Of a DNA stretch of 64,000 bases, positions 8,663 to 17,983 are shown in pieces (within the stretch, counting starts at the first letter, position 1; each line of letters begins with the position of its first letter). The stretch comes from Hymenobacter terrenus (GTDB taxonomy: Bacteria; Bacteroidota; Bacteroidia; Cytophagales; Hymenobacteraceae): NCBI RefSeq assembly GCF_000972495.1, contig NZ_LATM01000005.1, positions 1 to 64,000 of the forward strand. The letters are read 5' to 3'. The translations under genes and the position numbers were made by a program. Below the pieces are notes generated by a model. It was given only the letters and a program-made list of their open reading frames with translations. It was not told where the DNA came from and did no database searches.

Positions 8663-9655
8663 GTGTCCGAAACTACCTCTGTTCATCGCCTGCTGGCCCA
8701 CTTGCGCCAGCAACCTTTCGACTTGCGCCTCGAAGTAATACTGGCCGAGCTATTGGCGCATGGCTACGCGTTCGACGACTTTCTCATCCGCCCGGTGGGC
8801 ATTTTTGCCCGTCGCTACCGCCGCGACCTCGGGGCCGTGCGCGACGAGTCGTTTGAGCGCGGCAGCCGCCCGGTGGTTCGCACCGTGCTTGAACTCCACC
8901 GGGAGGGCCTCTACGACGCGTTGCCACAGCAGGTGTTTCACCAGCCCGGTATCGGCTCCTCGATAACCAATGGCCAGCCGGGCACGCGGGCCATGATAGA
9001 GGACATCCGGTTGCAGCGGCGCAAGGAAAAAGCTACGCGGTTATTTTTTCTGCCTTTCGAGCAGGAGCTTTTTCACTGCCGGGTACGCATCGAACAGGAG
9101 GAGCGGCGCTACTTCACGAACCTTTCCGCCCGCTGGTACAACGAGGCGCTGGCCCGGTTCTGGGGCGTGGCCGATAGTGGCCTCCCGCCCGGCCCGCTCA
9201 CCAATTTACTTTACCTCTTGCCCCTGGCTCACGATATTGTTGGTGACCTGCCCCGCACTCAGCTGTGCTTCGAGAGTGTGCTGGGCCTCCCGGTGGAGCT
9301 GCGCGTGATAGCGCCGCGGCGTCATGCCCTGCCTGTGGCTCCTACCGCGCAGGCCAATAGTGGCGGTGGCACTTTGGGTAATCTGGCACTGGGCCGCGAC
9401 CTAATGCTGGGTGGCGAGTATCAGGAAACCCTGCCTGCGCTCGAAATCAGCCTGCAAAAACTATCCGTCGCCGAACTTGAAATGTACCTGGCCGGCGAAT
9501 GGCCAGCGAGAGCCCTAACCCTGCTCTGCCGGTACTTCGTAGCCTTCGAAACCGACATCGTGATGCGCTACGAAATGGCCGCGGAGAAACCGTCATTTCT
9601 GCTCGGTGAGGGTGAAGATGCCCCAGTACTAGGCTTTACGACGGCTGGTATTTGA
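8663..9655 (+). CDS. tssG: Type VI secretion baseplate subunit TssG (Bacteroidota type)
   Basis: 330 residues from a GTG start. The N-terminal FDLRLEVILAELLAHG, the RRYRRD and FHQPG motifs, the string RLQRRKEKATRLFFLPFE and the later LLYLLPLAHDIVGDL are what I recall from TssG proteins of Bacteroidota; TssG forms the baseplate wedge with TssF and TssK. It is transcribed away from tssN. No tssF, sheath, Hcp, VgrG or ClpV gene is in this window, so the rest of the system must be elsewhere. A TssF assignment cannot be excluded by eye. Confidence 0.68.
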   Translation: MSETTSVHRLLAHLRQQPFDLRLEVILAELLAHGYAFDDFLIRPVGIFARRYRRDLGAVRDESFERGSRPVVRTVLELHREGLYDALPQQVFHQPGIGSSITNGQPGTRAMIEDIRLQRRKEKATRLFFLPFEQELFHCRVRIEQEERRYFTNLSARWYNEALARFWGVADSGLPPGPLTNLLYLLPLAHDIVGDLPRTQLCFESVLGLPVELRVIAPRRHALPVAPTAQANSGGGTLGNLALGRDLMLGGEYQETLPALEISLQKLSVAELEMYLAGEWPARALTLLCRYFVAFETDIVMRYEMAAEKPSFLLGEGEDAPVLGFTTAGI

Positions 9656-9784
9656 GCTTAGGCGCCGACTTCGTGCTTTACTGACTAATGGAAGGAGAAG
9701 TCCACGTACGGCGGGTTTTCATTCCCATGTTCTCATTGTAACGCAGCAGTTTGTGTCCAATACATGGCTTTGGCCTGTAGCTGA

Positions 9785-10168
9785 TTATTGAACCAACTGC
9801 GTATAGAGGCGCGCTAGTGTTTCGGCGGCATCGGTGCAGCGGCCGGGGTGCACGGGCGAGGTTTGTACGATGGTGCTGCGCGTGGCTGTGAGCCAGCGAA
9901 AGCGTTCGGCAACTGGCAGTTGACCAATGGTGCCGCCAGTAGCCCGGCCCTGACAAATTCGTTCGAAGGCCTGCAAACGGGCCGTCACCTCTACCAGGTC
10001 CAGGTCTGGGGCAAAGGCGAGCAGGCGCGCCTCAGGCAAGACAAATTGGGTTTGCAGAAAACCCAGCGACCGGCAGTACAGGATGACACCAACGTTTAGA
10101 AATTCTTCGCGCTCCACACGGGGCACCACGCGCAGCACGGCGTATTCAAATAAGTGCATTGCGGGCAT
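9785..10168 (-). CDS. DUF3037 family protein
   Basis: 127 residues from the ATG at 10168 (another ATG at 10159). The start MHLFEYAVLRVVPRVEREEF followed by NVGVILYC is characteristic of DUF3037. Proteins of this family usually follow a HipA-like kinase, as here: the start lies inside the last codons of that gene (23-bp overlap). The job of the pair is unknown. Confidence 0.82.
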   Translation of the reverse strand: MPAMHLFEYAVLRVVPRVEREEFLNVGVILYCRSLGFLQTQFVLPEARLLAFAPDLDLVEVTARLQAFERICQGRATGGTIGQLPVAERFRWLTATRSTIVQTSPVHPGRCTDAAETLARLYTQLVQ

Positions 10169-10940
10169 CTTGGGCTTCCTGAACAAAGATTTCTGAGGCT
10201 GCCAGACGGGTTTCTACGAAGCGGACGTAGCTGGCGCGCTGCTCCTCGGCTGACGCATCGCCGTTGGTGAGCCATTCGTCGGGCACCAGCGCCACAATGG
10301 CCCGCAAGCGCTCGGGCGTGAGTCGGGCGTGGCCTTCGGCATCTGCGGCGGCTAGCTCGCTGGCCTGGGGCAGCAGCACATGGTCTTTCACCTGGCGAAA
10401 GGAGCGCGGGCGCGGCGCGGCCCAGTCGGGGCCGGCGTGGTGCACGTAGAGAGCCGCGCCGTGGTCAATGAGCCACAATTGCTTGTGCCACATCAGCATA
10501 TTGGTGTTCCGGGCGGTACGGTCCACGTTCAGCGTCAGGCAATCGAGCCACACGATTTGCGATGCTAAGTAGGGCTCGATGGTGGTGACAAGGGCATCGA
10601 ACGTAATGGCGCCAGAGAGGTAGTGCAGCGCCAAGTTGCGGCCAGTGCTGGCACGGAGCAAATCCTGGATTTCCTCATCGGGCTCGGTACGGCCGAAAGC
10701 TTCGTCAAGCTCACAGAAAACTAACTCGGGCACGCGCAAGCCTAGCGTACGAGCTATTTCGCCCACAATCAGTTCGGCGATGAGAGCCTTTACGCCCTGA
10801 CCGGCACCCCGGAATTTTAGCACGTAGAGGAAGCCGTCGTCAGCTTCTACCAGGGCCGGCAGCGAGCCGCCTTCCCGTAACGGGGTCACGTAGCGCGTCA
10901 CCGCTACGGTTCGAAGTTCAGGAGCACTGATTGCCGGCAT
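10146..10940 (-). CDS. HipA-like kinase family protein
   Basis: 264 residues from the ATG at 10940. It has a small N-terminal lobe with YVLKFRGAGQG (probable nucleotide-binding lysine), the catalytic-loop-like NVDRTARNTNM and the metal-binding IDHGAAL, a layout shared with HipA and PI3K-like kinases. It is shorter than classical HipA (about 440 aa) and lacks a HipB partner. It is translationally coupled to the DUF3037 gene. Substrate unknown. Confidence 0.75.
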   Translation of the reverse strand: MPAISAPELRTVAVTRYVTPLREGGSLPALVEADDGFLYVLKFRGAGQGVKALIAELIVGEIARTLGLRVPELVFCELDEAFGRTEPDEEIQDLLRASTGRNLALHYLSGAITFDALVTTIEPYLASQIVWLDCLTLNVDRTARNTNMLMWHKQLWLIDHGAALYVHHAGPDWAAPRPRSFRQVKDHVLLPQASELAAADAEGHARLTPERLRAIVALVPDEWLTNGDASAEEQRASYVRFVETRLAASEIFVQEAQDARNALI

Positions 10941-11400
10941 GCTGCGCGAAGGGGTTGGAGAACGACGCACAAAGGTAGAAAGACGTACCGTCGTCTCGGC
11001 GTTAAGGCGCGTTTAATGGTGACGGTAATCGGGGTCCGGCTCGGCAGGACTCCGGCGTACTGCCAGCACCCCAAAAGCAACGGGATGGGGCAGGTTTAGG
11101 GCTGATTTCTCACTCACCAAGAATCTTCCCCAAGCCACTACCTCTGTTGCACCAGCTTGCAGACCGGCTCAACCGCGGCGCCCCAATCCCGCTGTTTTAG
11201 AGTCTCAGCGAAAAACTATCAGGCATAAATCCATTGATAATCAACGGGTTTTATCAGGAATTGCAAAAGTATTTTTATGCCCAAAGTAAAAGACACACCG
11301 TGTTCTCTACCTCTAGAAGCCTTTATCATTAGTTCGGATTCTTCTATCCAGCAATCGATATGGCTCCATTTTGCGTGGAAACTACAGTTAGTAAAAATGG
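10941..11400. other. Intergenic stretch without a gene
   Basis: About 460 bp between the kinase start (-) and the DUF4097 stop (-). I see no credible reading frame, RNA or clear repeat. It becomes AT-rich towards 11400. Confidence 0.6.
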
Positions 11401-12147
11401 TTACTTCCGCTTGCGGAAATACACGTCGTTGCTAATGGATTCGAGCTTGACGAGGGGGCCACTATCCTTGAGCGTGCCATGGAGGCGGTAGCCCACGATG
11501 GGGTTTTTCTGAAGGGCAGTGGTAAAGGCGATATCCTGGTCGGTATAGACTTCGCCCGTAATGGTTTTTAGGGACAGTTCGGCTCCTTTACTAGATGGCC
11601 AGGCCACGTCTACAAAGCCGCTCAGCGACTTAGCATCAATGGGGCCTGTCAGGCCGCTGATGTCGATGTTGCCGCTGAGGGTATTCACACGCAGGGCCAC
11701 GTCGGCGGGCACGGTAATCTCATAGTCTATCACGGCGCATACTTGGTTCACATGCCGGCCATCCTGGTCGCGCACGTCGGCATTTTTGCCGGTGGTGATG
11801 TAGGTATCGCCATAGTAGGAGCCGCCGTTGGGGCAGTCGCCCGGCTGGGCGTTGCGCAACAATTCTTTATCAAAGTCTGATGCTACCTTGAGCTCATCGC
11901 TGGCCTGCTCCACGGTAAGCAGCAGGGCCTCGTTGAGCTTGTTCTGGTTGATGCTGACGGAAGCTTTCAGTCTCATCTTGCCACTGGCCCCGGCCCGGAT
12001 GCGAATGCTGCTAGCCTGCCGCAAGTTGAGGTATAACTGCTGGCCGGCAGCCAGACTCGCGGTTTTCTCGATGATTTTCTGAGCTGATGCCTGCTGGACG
12101 CCACTTGCGGCGAGGACCAGCAATAAGAAGAATAGGAAGCGGCGCAT
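11401..12147 (-). CDS. DUF4097 family exported protein (cassette 1, distal)
   Basis: 248 residues: a signal peptide (cleavage near ASAQ, residue 23) then a regular beta-strand repeat region with alternating LSGNIDISGLTG / LSGFVDVAW / ITGEVYTD units typical of DUF4097 adhesin-like beta-helix proteins. The insert with two or three Cys (GDCPNGGSYYGD and VCAVIDYE) is absent from the neighbour at 12323. Probably last of the genes controlled by the ECF factor at 14320. DUF4097 proteins are often encoded beside anti-sigma factors; their molecular role is not known. Confidence 0.78.
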   Translation of the reverse strand: MRRFLFFLLLVLAASGVQQASAQKIIEKTASLAAGQQLYLNLRQASSIRIRAGASGKMRLKASVSINQNKLNEALLLTVEQASDELKVASDFDKELLRNAQPGDCPNGGSYYGDTYITTGKNADVRDQDGRHVNQVCAVIDYEITVPADVALRVNTLSGNIDISGLTGPIDAKSLSGFVDVAWPSSKGAELSLKTITGEVYTDQDIAFTTALQKNPIVGYRLHGTLKDSGPLVKLESISNDVYFRKRK

Positions 12148-12195
12148 GATGCAGAAGGTTAAGGTGAGAGGAGTTGGATGGTAGTTATACTTAAT

Positions 12196-12299
12196 CGTCC
12201 TGCTGAGCGGAGCCAGGGCATCTTTGTTGCCAAGCTGTGGAAGCAGCTGATTACGTTCGTAGAGCAGTGTTTCGGCTCCGCTCAGCGGGATATTCTTCG
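12196..12299. repeat. ~100-bp inverted-repeat element, copy 1
   Basis: Ends CGTCCTGCTGAGCGGAGCC ... GGCTCCGCTCAGCGGGA face each other around about 60 bp. Same family as 17841-17950 and 24072-24171; this copy has diverged in the inner part. Confidence 0.7.
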
Positions 12300-12322
12300 A
12301 TAATGTGAATTACCTACCTAAT

Positions 12323-13090
12323 TCACTTGGCTTTGCGGACGTAGATATCGCCGCTCACCGTTTTTAGCGACACAGAAGTACCGCCACCGTTAATGCTGCC
12401 GTCGACCACCTGACCGCCAATGTGACGCATATTGCTTGGGTCTTTGCCCACGTTCATATCGAAGTCGGTGTAGACCTCCCCTGACACCGAGCGCAGCTTT
12501 AGGGTGGCCTTGGTGTTGGTGGGCATGCTCACGTCTACATCACCGCTCACCGTAGAAATAGAGCTGGGCTTCTGCCCTAGCGTCGAAAACCGCACCTGAA
12601 TATCACCGCTCACGGTGTTGGCTACCACGGGGCCGGCCACGTTGGTTAGCTTGATATCGCCGGATTTCACGCTCAGTTCGAGGTCACCATTCACGTCGCG
12701 CACCACGAGGTCGCCGCTGTTCCAGCCGGCTTGGTTGTACCGTACGGCAGAACTCCGTGGCACCCGGATAACGTAATTGGCTTCCTTGCGCGAAGCCCGT
12801 ACAATGCGTACAGTATTATCCTGCTGCGTCACCGATAAGCCAATTTTGGTGTTATCCACGGCTGTGTTATAGATGGAGTGCAAGCCCTCCGCGCGCTTGG
12901 GAGGTTCCTGGAAACCGTCACCTTTTATCACCAATTCGTCGCCGTCGATGCCTTCCACCGTTACGTCGCTGCCCTGCATTTCAATGACGATTTTACGGTC
13001 TTTGCCGTTGAGCTTGGTTTTATATTCCTGGGCATGCCCAGCCTGGGCCATCAGCAGCCCCGTAATAATGAGGAGAATGAGCTTATTCAT
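12323..13090 (-). CDS. DUF4097 family exported protein (cassette 1, proximal)
   Basis: 255 residues. A signal peptide ends near GHAQEY (residue 20). The rest is a beta-strand ladder with recurring VSGD motifs (VSGDIQVR, VSGDVDVS, VSGEVYTD, VSGDIYVRK), the hallmark of DUF4097. It follows the anti-sigma gene and precedes the other DUF4097 gene. Its C-terminal IYVRKAK is shared with the cassette 2 proteins, so the cassettes are related by duplication. Confidence 0.82.
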   Translation of the reverse strand: MNKLILLIITGLLMAQAGHAQEYKTKLNGKDRKIVIEMQGSDVTVEGIDGDELVIKGDGFQEPPKRAEGLHSIYNTAVDNTKIGLSVTQQDNTVRIVRASRKEANYVIRVPRSSAVRYNQAGWNSGDLVVRDVNGDLELSVKSGDIKLTNVAGPVVANTVSGDIQVRFSTLGQKPSSISTVSGDVDVSMPTNTKATLKLRSVSGEVYTDFDMNVGKDPSNMRHIGGQVVDGSINGGGTSVSLKTVSGDIYVRKAK

Positions 13091-13186
13091 AAAGAGAAAA
13101 TTTAGGCAAATGAGACTTTAGCGCGGCGCCGGAAGCCGGCGCCGCGTGCAGAAAAAAAGGAGAAAAGCAGGTAAGAAAATGCCTCT

Positions 13187-13290
13187 GAGCGTCATGCCGG
13201 GTACCGCGAAGCAGCGCTACTGCGTGCGTAATCAAGTTGTGGCACTGAAGCGGGAGAGCTGCTTCGACAAGCTCAGCAGGACGTTCTTTG
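13187..13290. repeat. Decayed copy of the ~100-bp inverted-repeat element
   Basis: GAGCGTCATGCCGGG on the left and CAAGCTCAGCAGGACGTTCT on the right partly resemble the ends of the 17841-17950 element. The arms no longer pair well. Confidence 0.35.
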
Positions 13291-13300
13291 AAACGGACGA

Positions 13301-14155
13301 TTAAATGAGTTTGCCAATGCCGGCTTCAGCCTGAGCGCGCACTACGGGCAGAGCGTCGGGACGCTTGGCGAGGCGCTCTAGTTGCGGCACCGCCCGCCGC
13401 ACGCGCAACGACACAACCATGTCAATCAGGGCGATTTGCACGTTGGGGTCGGTTTGGAGGGGCAGCGAGTTAGTCAGTCCCTCCCGCACCCGGGGGTCGT
13501 CGCGGAGGCGGTACAAGGCCTCGCAGGCGGCCAGGCGCACGTTGGGACTAGGGTCGAAATTGAGGGTATTGAGGAGCACCTGCACCGTGGCGTCGCCGGG
13601 TTCCGTTACCTTGGTCGAATTTGTAACCAACTGAATCCGGTCGCTGGCAGAAATGTGGCGGCCACTGTCGCCAACCAAGGCATCAGCGAGGGCTGCGGGT
13701 GCCGCCTTGCTAGCGTTGGTATTGGTGGCGAGACCATTATCATTCCCACCACTCCAAGGCAGTTGCCGGCCGAGCAACACGCCAGCAGCAATGAGCACGA
13801 TGCTCGCGGCGATGCGCATCCAATTATTAGCCACGGCCGTGGGCCACATTGATACTACTTTGGCAGGCGGCGCTGGGGTTGGGGCGGCGGTTGTTGCAGC
13901 CGTGGGCAGTAGCGCCTTTTGCTGCTCCAGCATGGCCATAAAGTTGGCACGCAAGGCGGTACGGGGCACTTCGGGCAGCGCCGCATCGAGGTCGTCGGTC
14001 AGGGCACGGAGCTGGGTTACTTGCAGCTGGCAGCTTGGACAGCCAGCAAGGTGGGCAGCCACGCGCTCAGCCTCGATGGTGGGCAGGCTACGCTCGACAT
14101 AGGCCGGCAGCAGCGCTTCCATCTCATGGCAGGCAGTAAGTTCGGGCGTTTTCAT
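13301..14155 (-). CDS. Anti-sigma factor with HEAT-like periplasmic domain (cassette 1)
   Basis: 284 residues. Residues about 1-50 carry a zinc-finger anti-sigma motif (H...C..C, in HLAGCPSCQ). A single membrane segment lies near 115-135 (IAASIVLIAAGVLLG). The C-terminal 110 residues form helical HEAT-like repeats (SPNVRLAACEALYRL, DPNVQIALIDMVVSL). It should hold the ECF factor encoded 165 bp upstream at the membrane until a signal arrives. The sensor-side HEAT repeats are unusual and are shared with the anti-sigma factor at 19679. Confidence 0.85.
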   Translation of the reverse strand: MKTPELTACHEMEALLPAYVERSLPTIEAERVAAHLAGCPSCQLQVTQLRALTDDLDAALPEVPRTALRANFMAMLEQQKALLPTAATTAAPTPAPPAKVVSMWPTAVANNWMRIAASIVLIAAGVLLGRQLPWSGGNDNGLATNTNASKAAPAALADALVGDSGRHISASDRIQLVTNSTKVTEPGDATVQVLLNTLNFDPSPNVRLAACEALYRLRDDPRVREGLTNSLPLQTDPNVQIALIDMVVSLRVRRAVPQLERLAKRPDALPVVRAQAEAGIGKLI

Positions 14156-14319
14156 TGTTTAGTTGCTAATTTTTAGTGCTCAGTGCCTGGTACTTGGCCT
14201 TTTGACACCGTTTTAGTGGCGGTTATTAAGTATTGGTGAGGAGTAATCTGACACGTGTTTTGCTATTTCTTGTTCGTTTGAGACTATTGGTTATTTCACG
14301 ACTAAGCTCTAGGCCCCAA

Positions 14320-14865
14320 TCAGTCTCCGGCGAAATAGATTTTGCGTAGGGCTTGCAGGGCGCGGTGGGCTTTTACGCGAGCCGCTTCGGCGGTGCAGCC
14401 CAGCAGCTTGCCAATTTCCTCGTAGCCAAAACCCTGGAAGCGGTTCAGCACCAGGATTTCGCGTTGGGGAGTGGGGAGTAGAGCGAGGGCTTCGTGGAGG
14501 TCATCGTGGTGGCTGCTGACGCGCATTTGGGAGAAGGCCGCGCCGCGCAGGCCGCCGGTGCGCTCCACTTCGTCCACGTCGGCGGCGCGCAGCTTTTCCT
14601 TGCGCTGCCAGTAGTCGGCGTGTACGTTGCGGGCCATCTGGTACACCCAGGCTTTGAAGGGCTGGGTGGGCTGGTAGCTGCTGCGGTATTTGAGGATGCG
14701 CTCGAACACGGTCTGGGTGAGGTCTTCGCTGGTTTCGCGGTCGTTGGTGAGGCGAGTCAGGTAGTTGAACAAGGGCCCATGGTAGCGCTCGAATAAAGGC
14801 ACGAGTTGGTCGAGGTCATCGGCTCGTACAGCGGCCATTAGTGCTTCGTCGCTCGTGGCTTCCAC
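14320..14865 (-). CDS. ECF RNA polymerase sigma factor (cassette 1)
   Basis: 181 residues. Region 2 (LFERYHGPLFNYLTRLTND...DLTQTVFERILKY, KAWVYQMARN) and region 4 (LPTPQREILVLNRFQGFGYEEIG) are complete. First gene of a cassette with anti-sigma and two DUF4097 genes, all on the minus strand, although gaps of 165-230 bp leave room for separate promoters. Confidence 0.92.
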   Translation of the reverse strand: MEATSDEALMAAVRADDLDQLVPLFERYHGPLFNYLTRLTNDRETSEDLTQTVFERILKYRSSYQPTQPFKAWVYQMARNVHADYWQRKEKLRAADVDEVERTGGLRGAAFSQMRVSSHHDDLHEALALLPTPQREILVLNRFQGFGYEEIGKLLGCTAEAARVKAHRALQALRKIYFAGD

Positions 14866-14982
14866 GGAATAGAGTTAGGGGTTGGAATGAGAGGAGTACC
14901 GGAGTTTGGGCCATCCGTTACAAAGGCCCGAAAAAAAATTTAATGACGCGAAATAAGTGGCTCCTTAAATTGGATAACACAC

Positions 14983-15018
14983 TTGTAATGCTGGGGTAAC
15001 AGGTTGCTAATAGCTTTG
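14983..15018 (+). promoter_or_regulatory. Putative promoter of the choice-of-anchor I gene
   Basis: TTG at 14983, 25 nt, then TAGCTTTG at 15011, a perfect -7 box but with slightly long spacing. The start codon follows 28 bp later. Confidence 0.35.
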
Positions 15019-15046
15019 GCGCATCGTTTCTTAACTCCCTGCTTTC

Positions 15047-17809
15047 ATGCCCTTACACTCTTACTTTTCTTGTTTTTCCACTGCACTGATGCTGGGCCTC
15101 GGCGCGGTCAGCACGGTAGCCCAGGCCCAGAACGTCGCCCAAGGCTTCGAAAGCAGCGCCGCCGATACCTGGACCTACACACCCACCCCAGCCACCTATA
15201 ACGACCCGGCCCTTACCGACCAATGGTCGGTGCTGCCCAGCGTGGGTACAGCGGGCGCGGGGGTTACCGTCGCCCCCCCTTCGGCCGGCGCCAACCTGTG
15301 GGGCGGGCGCGACTTGGAAGGGCCGCTGACTCCCGGTGGCAGCATTTGGCACTATCTGGATTTTGAACCGATAGCCATTCAGACTGGCACAGCCGCGGCC
15401 AATGCCATTACTTTCAAATACTTCAGTAACGCCTTCGACAACCCCGATTCGCTGGCTTACGTGGTCCGCTTCGACAACGGCACCACCTGGCCCGTACCGC
15501 GCACCTACACTCAGCTAAATAAAAACACCCAGGCCTGGACCACCGTCACGGTGCCCGTGCCGGCAGGCAGCAGTCATGCCCGCCTGCGCTTGGCCGTGCG
15601 CCAAAATGGCAACGACGACTGGGTGGCCTTCGACGAAGTGAGCCTCGGCCAAAGTACCGTGGTCGTGGCACCCGACCTGGGTTTCACCGGCACCACCAGC
15701 ATTGTGGCCGAAAACGCGGGCTCGGTGGTGCTGCCGCTTAGCATTCGCAATGCTAATGCCACCGCCAGCACGGTTGAGGTAATAGTAGCACCGCTAGCCA
15801 CTGCCACCGCCGGGGCTGACTTCACCTTCGCTACAACCCAGACCATCACCTTCACGCCGGGCAGCACCGCCCCCGTCACGCTCACACTGCCTATCGCCGA
15901 CGACGCCACGGCCGAACCCGCCGAATACTTCACCGTTCGCCTCCAGAACCCCACCAACGCCACCATTACGGCCGGAACCGGCGAGTTTCTGGTGTTTATC
16001 AAGGACAACGACAGCCAGGCACCACCGCGCACCAGCAACCTGCGCCTGAACCTCCTCAGCAGCTACCAGAACGGAGTGAGTGGCACTAACTCCGCCGAAA
16101 TCGTGGCGCACGACCCTACCACCCAACGCCTGTACGTGGCTAACTCGGTGGGTGGCAAGCTCGACATTCTTAGCTTCTCCACGCCCGGTGCGCTGACGTC
16201 GGTAGCGTCCATCAGCATGGCGCCCTTCGGTGGCATCAACTCGGTGGCCGTGCGCAATGGCTTGGTGGCCTGCGCTGTGGAAGACGGCTCTTCGCTTCAG
16301 AACCCCGGTAAAATCGTATTCTTTGACCAGAACGGGACGTTCATTAAGCAGGTGACGGCCGGCAGCTTGCCCGACATGGTAACCTTCTCGCCCGATGGCC
16401 GCTACGTCATTACCGCCAATGAAGGCGAGCCCAACAGTCTTTACACCAACGACCCTCTCGGCTCGGTTTCGGTGGTAGACCTGAATGGGGGCATTGCCGC
16501 CGTGACCCAGGCCAGCGTGACCACACTGGATTTTACTGGCTACAATGCCCAGGCTGCTGCGCTGCGCACAGCCGGTATCCGCATCTACGGCGGAACGGCC
16601 ACCACGCCCAGCACCGTGGCGCAAGACCTGGAGCCGGAGTACGTGACCATCTCCGCTGATTCGCGGACGGCTTACATCGCAATGCAGGAAAATAACGCTC
16701 TGGCCACGCTGGACCTGACTACGCTGCAGTTTACCAGCCTGCGGCCCATTGGCTACCAGGACCATAGCCAGCCTGGTTTCAGCTTCGATGCGTCGGACCA
16801 AGCGGCGGATGTGCTGCTGGCCAACTGGCCCGTCCGTGGTATGCGCCAGCCTGACGCCATCGCGGCATTCGACCTGCCCACTTCGCTCGGCGGCGGGCGC
16901 TACATTCTTACCGCGAATGAAGGCGACGCCCGCGAATACAACGCTCTCGAAGAAGTCGCGCGCCTCGGCGATGCCAGCTACGTGCTCGACCCCACCACTT
17001 TCCCGCAGGCCGCGCTGCTGAAAAACGCCAGTGCCCTGGGCCGCCTGAACGTGACCAATAAGCTCGGCGATACTGATGGCGACGGCGACTTTGACCAGAT
17101 TTATGCCTTCGGAGGCCGTTCGTTCAGCATTCTCAACGCCAGCACCGGCGCGCTGGTGCACGACAGCGGCGACCTGCTGGAGCGCCTCACCAGCACCGAC
17201 CCAACGTTTGGCGCCATCTTCAACGCTAGCAACACCACCGGCAACCCCGTCCGAAAGAACCGCTCCGACGACAAAGGTCCCGAGCCCGAAGGCGCCACCA
17301 CGGGCGTTATTCGCGACACTACCTACGCCTTCGTAAGCCTGGAGCGCCAGGGCGGCGTGGTGGTACTGAATGTAAACGACCCAGCCAACCCGCGCCTGGT
17401 GCAGTACGTGAATAACCGCAGCCTTACCAACGGCACCGGTGACCAAGGCCCCGAAGGCCTCGTGTTCGTATCGGCTACGAACAGCCCCACCGGCTCCCCC
17501 CTCCTGCTGCTGGCCAACGAAGTGAGCAGCACCATATCCGTGTACCAGATTGGCCTGCGCGGCGTGGTGACCAGTGCTAAAAACGGCGCAACAGGCCCCA
17601 CCGCCCTCTTCTGCTACCCCAACCCAGCCGCATCTGACGCAGCCGTGCGCCTGAGCCGCCCCGTAGCCGGCGCCCTGCTCGACGGCCTGGGCCGCACTGT
17701 ACGCCAATTGCCCACCGCCGCCGACCGCATCGATGTACGAGGCCTGCGGGCCGGCTTGTACCTGCTGCGCGCTACGGATGGTGCCACCAGCCGCCTCGTG
17801 GTGCGGTAA
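15047..17809 (+). CDS. Choice-of-anchor I domain protein with T9SS sorting domain
   Basis: 920 residues. A signal peptide ends near VAQAQ (residue 27). Residues about 30-205 look like a jelly-roll domain, 215-330 a Calx-beta domain (AGADFTFATTQTITFTPG, DDATAEPAEYFTV), 340-835 the choice-of-anchor I domain (beta-propeller-like with ITANEGE and LTANEGDAREY, a DTDGDGDFDQ calcium-type loop, and NRSDDKGPEPEG). Residues 850-920 form a type A T9SS sorting domain (FCYPNPAA ... GLYLLRATDG..SRLVVR). It should cross the outer membrane through type IX secretion and be anchored or released at the surface. Relatives are annotated as phosphatase/phytase-like, which I cannot confirm. It sits between the two ECF cassettes. 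Confidence 0.88.
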   Translation: MPLHSYFSCFSTALMLGLGAVSTVAQAQNVAQGFESSAADTWTYTPTPATYNDPALTDQWSVLPSVGTAGAGVTVAPPSAGANLWGGRDLEGPLTPGGSIWHYLDFEPIAIQTGTAAANAITFKYFSNAFDNPDSLAYVVRFDNGTTWPVPRTYTQLNKNTQAWTTVTVPVPAGSSHARLRLAVRQNGNDDWVAFDEVSLGQSTVVVAPDLGFTGTTSIVAENAGSVVLPLSIRNANATASTVEVIVAPLATATAGADFTFATTQTITFTPGSTAPVTLTLPIADDATAEPAEYFTVRLQNPTNATITAGTGEFLVFIKDNDSQAPPRTSNLRLNLLSSYQNGVSGTNSAEIVAHDPTTQRLYVANSVGGKLDILSFSTPGALTSVASISMAPFGGINSVAVRNGLVACAVEDGSSLQNPGKIVFFDQNGTFIKQVTAGSLPDMVTFSPDGRYVITANEGEPNSLYTNDPLGSVSVVDLNGGIAAVTQASVTTLDFTGYNAQAAALRTAGIRIYGGTATTPSTVAQDLEPEYVTISADSRTAYIAMQENNALATLDLTTLQFTSLRPIGYQDHSQPGFSFDASDQAADVLLANWPVRGMRQPDAIAAFDLPTSLGGGRYILTANEGDAREYNALEEVARLGDASYVLDPTTFPQAALLKNASALGRLNVTNKLGDTDGDGDFDQIYAFGGRSFSILNASTGALVHDSGDLLERLTSTDPTFGAIFNASNTTGNPVRKNRSDDKGPEPEGATTGVIRDTTYAFVSLERQGGVVVLNVNDPANPRLVQYVNNRSLTNGTGDQGPEGLVFVSATNSPTGSPLLLLANEVSSTISVYQIGLRGVVTSAKNGATGPTALFCYPNPAASDAAVRLSRPVAGALLDGLGRTVRQLPTAADRIDVRGLRAGLYLLRATDGATSRLVVR

Positions 17810-17840
17810 GGTTCGCCTGAGCTGAGCACAGGTTCAACAG

Positions 17841-17950
17841 AACGTCCTGCTGCGCGGAGCCGAAGCATCTCGCTCGGAGTGGTAACTCTTTCGATTGACG
17901 ATTGAATTACTCCCCAAGCGAGATGCTTCGGCTCCGCGCAGCAGGACGTT
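17841..17950. repeat. ~110-bp perfect inverted-repeat element, copy 2
   Basis: 34-bp arms (left 17841-17874, right 17917-17950) are exact reverse complements, beginning AACGTCCTGCTGCGCGGAGC. The 42-bp centre is AT-richer. It lies between a + gene and a - gene and is followed by a T-run, so it may also end transcription. Confidence 0.85.
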
Positions 17951-17983
17951 CTTTTTTGGCTGGTTGTACCAAGCAGCTTTCAC

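Noticed and set aside
15794..17707. 637-codon minus-strand frame opposite the choice-of-anchor gene
   Set aside because: Mirror of the real gene; no recognisable feature.
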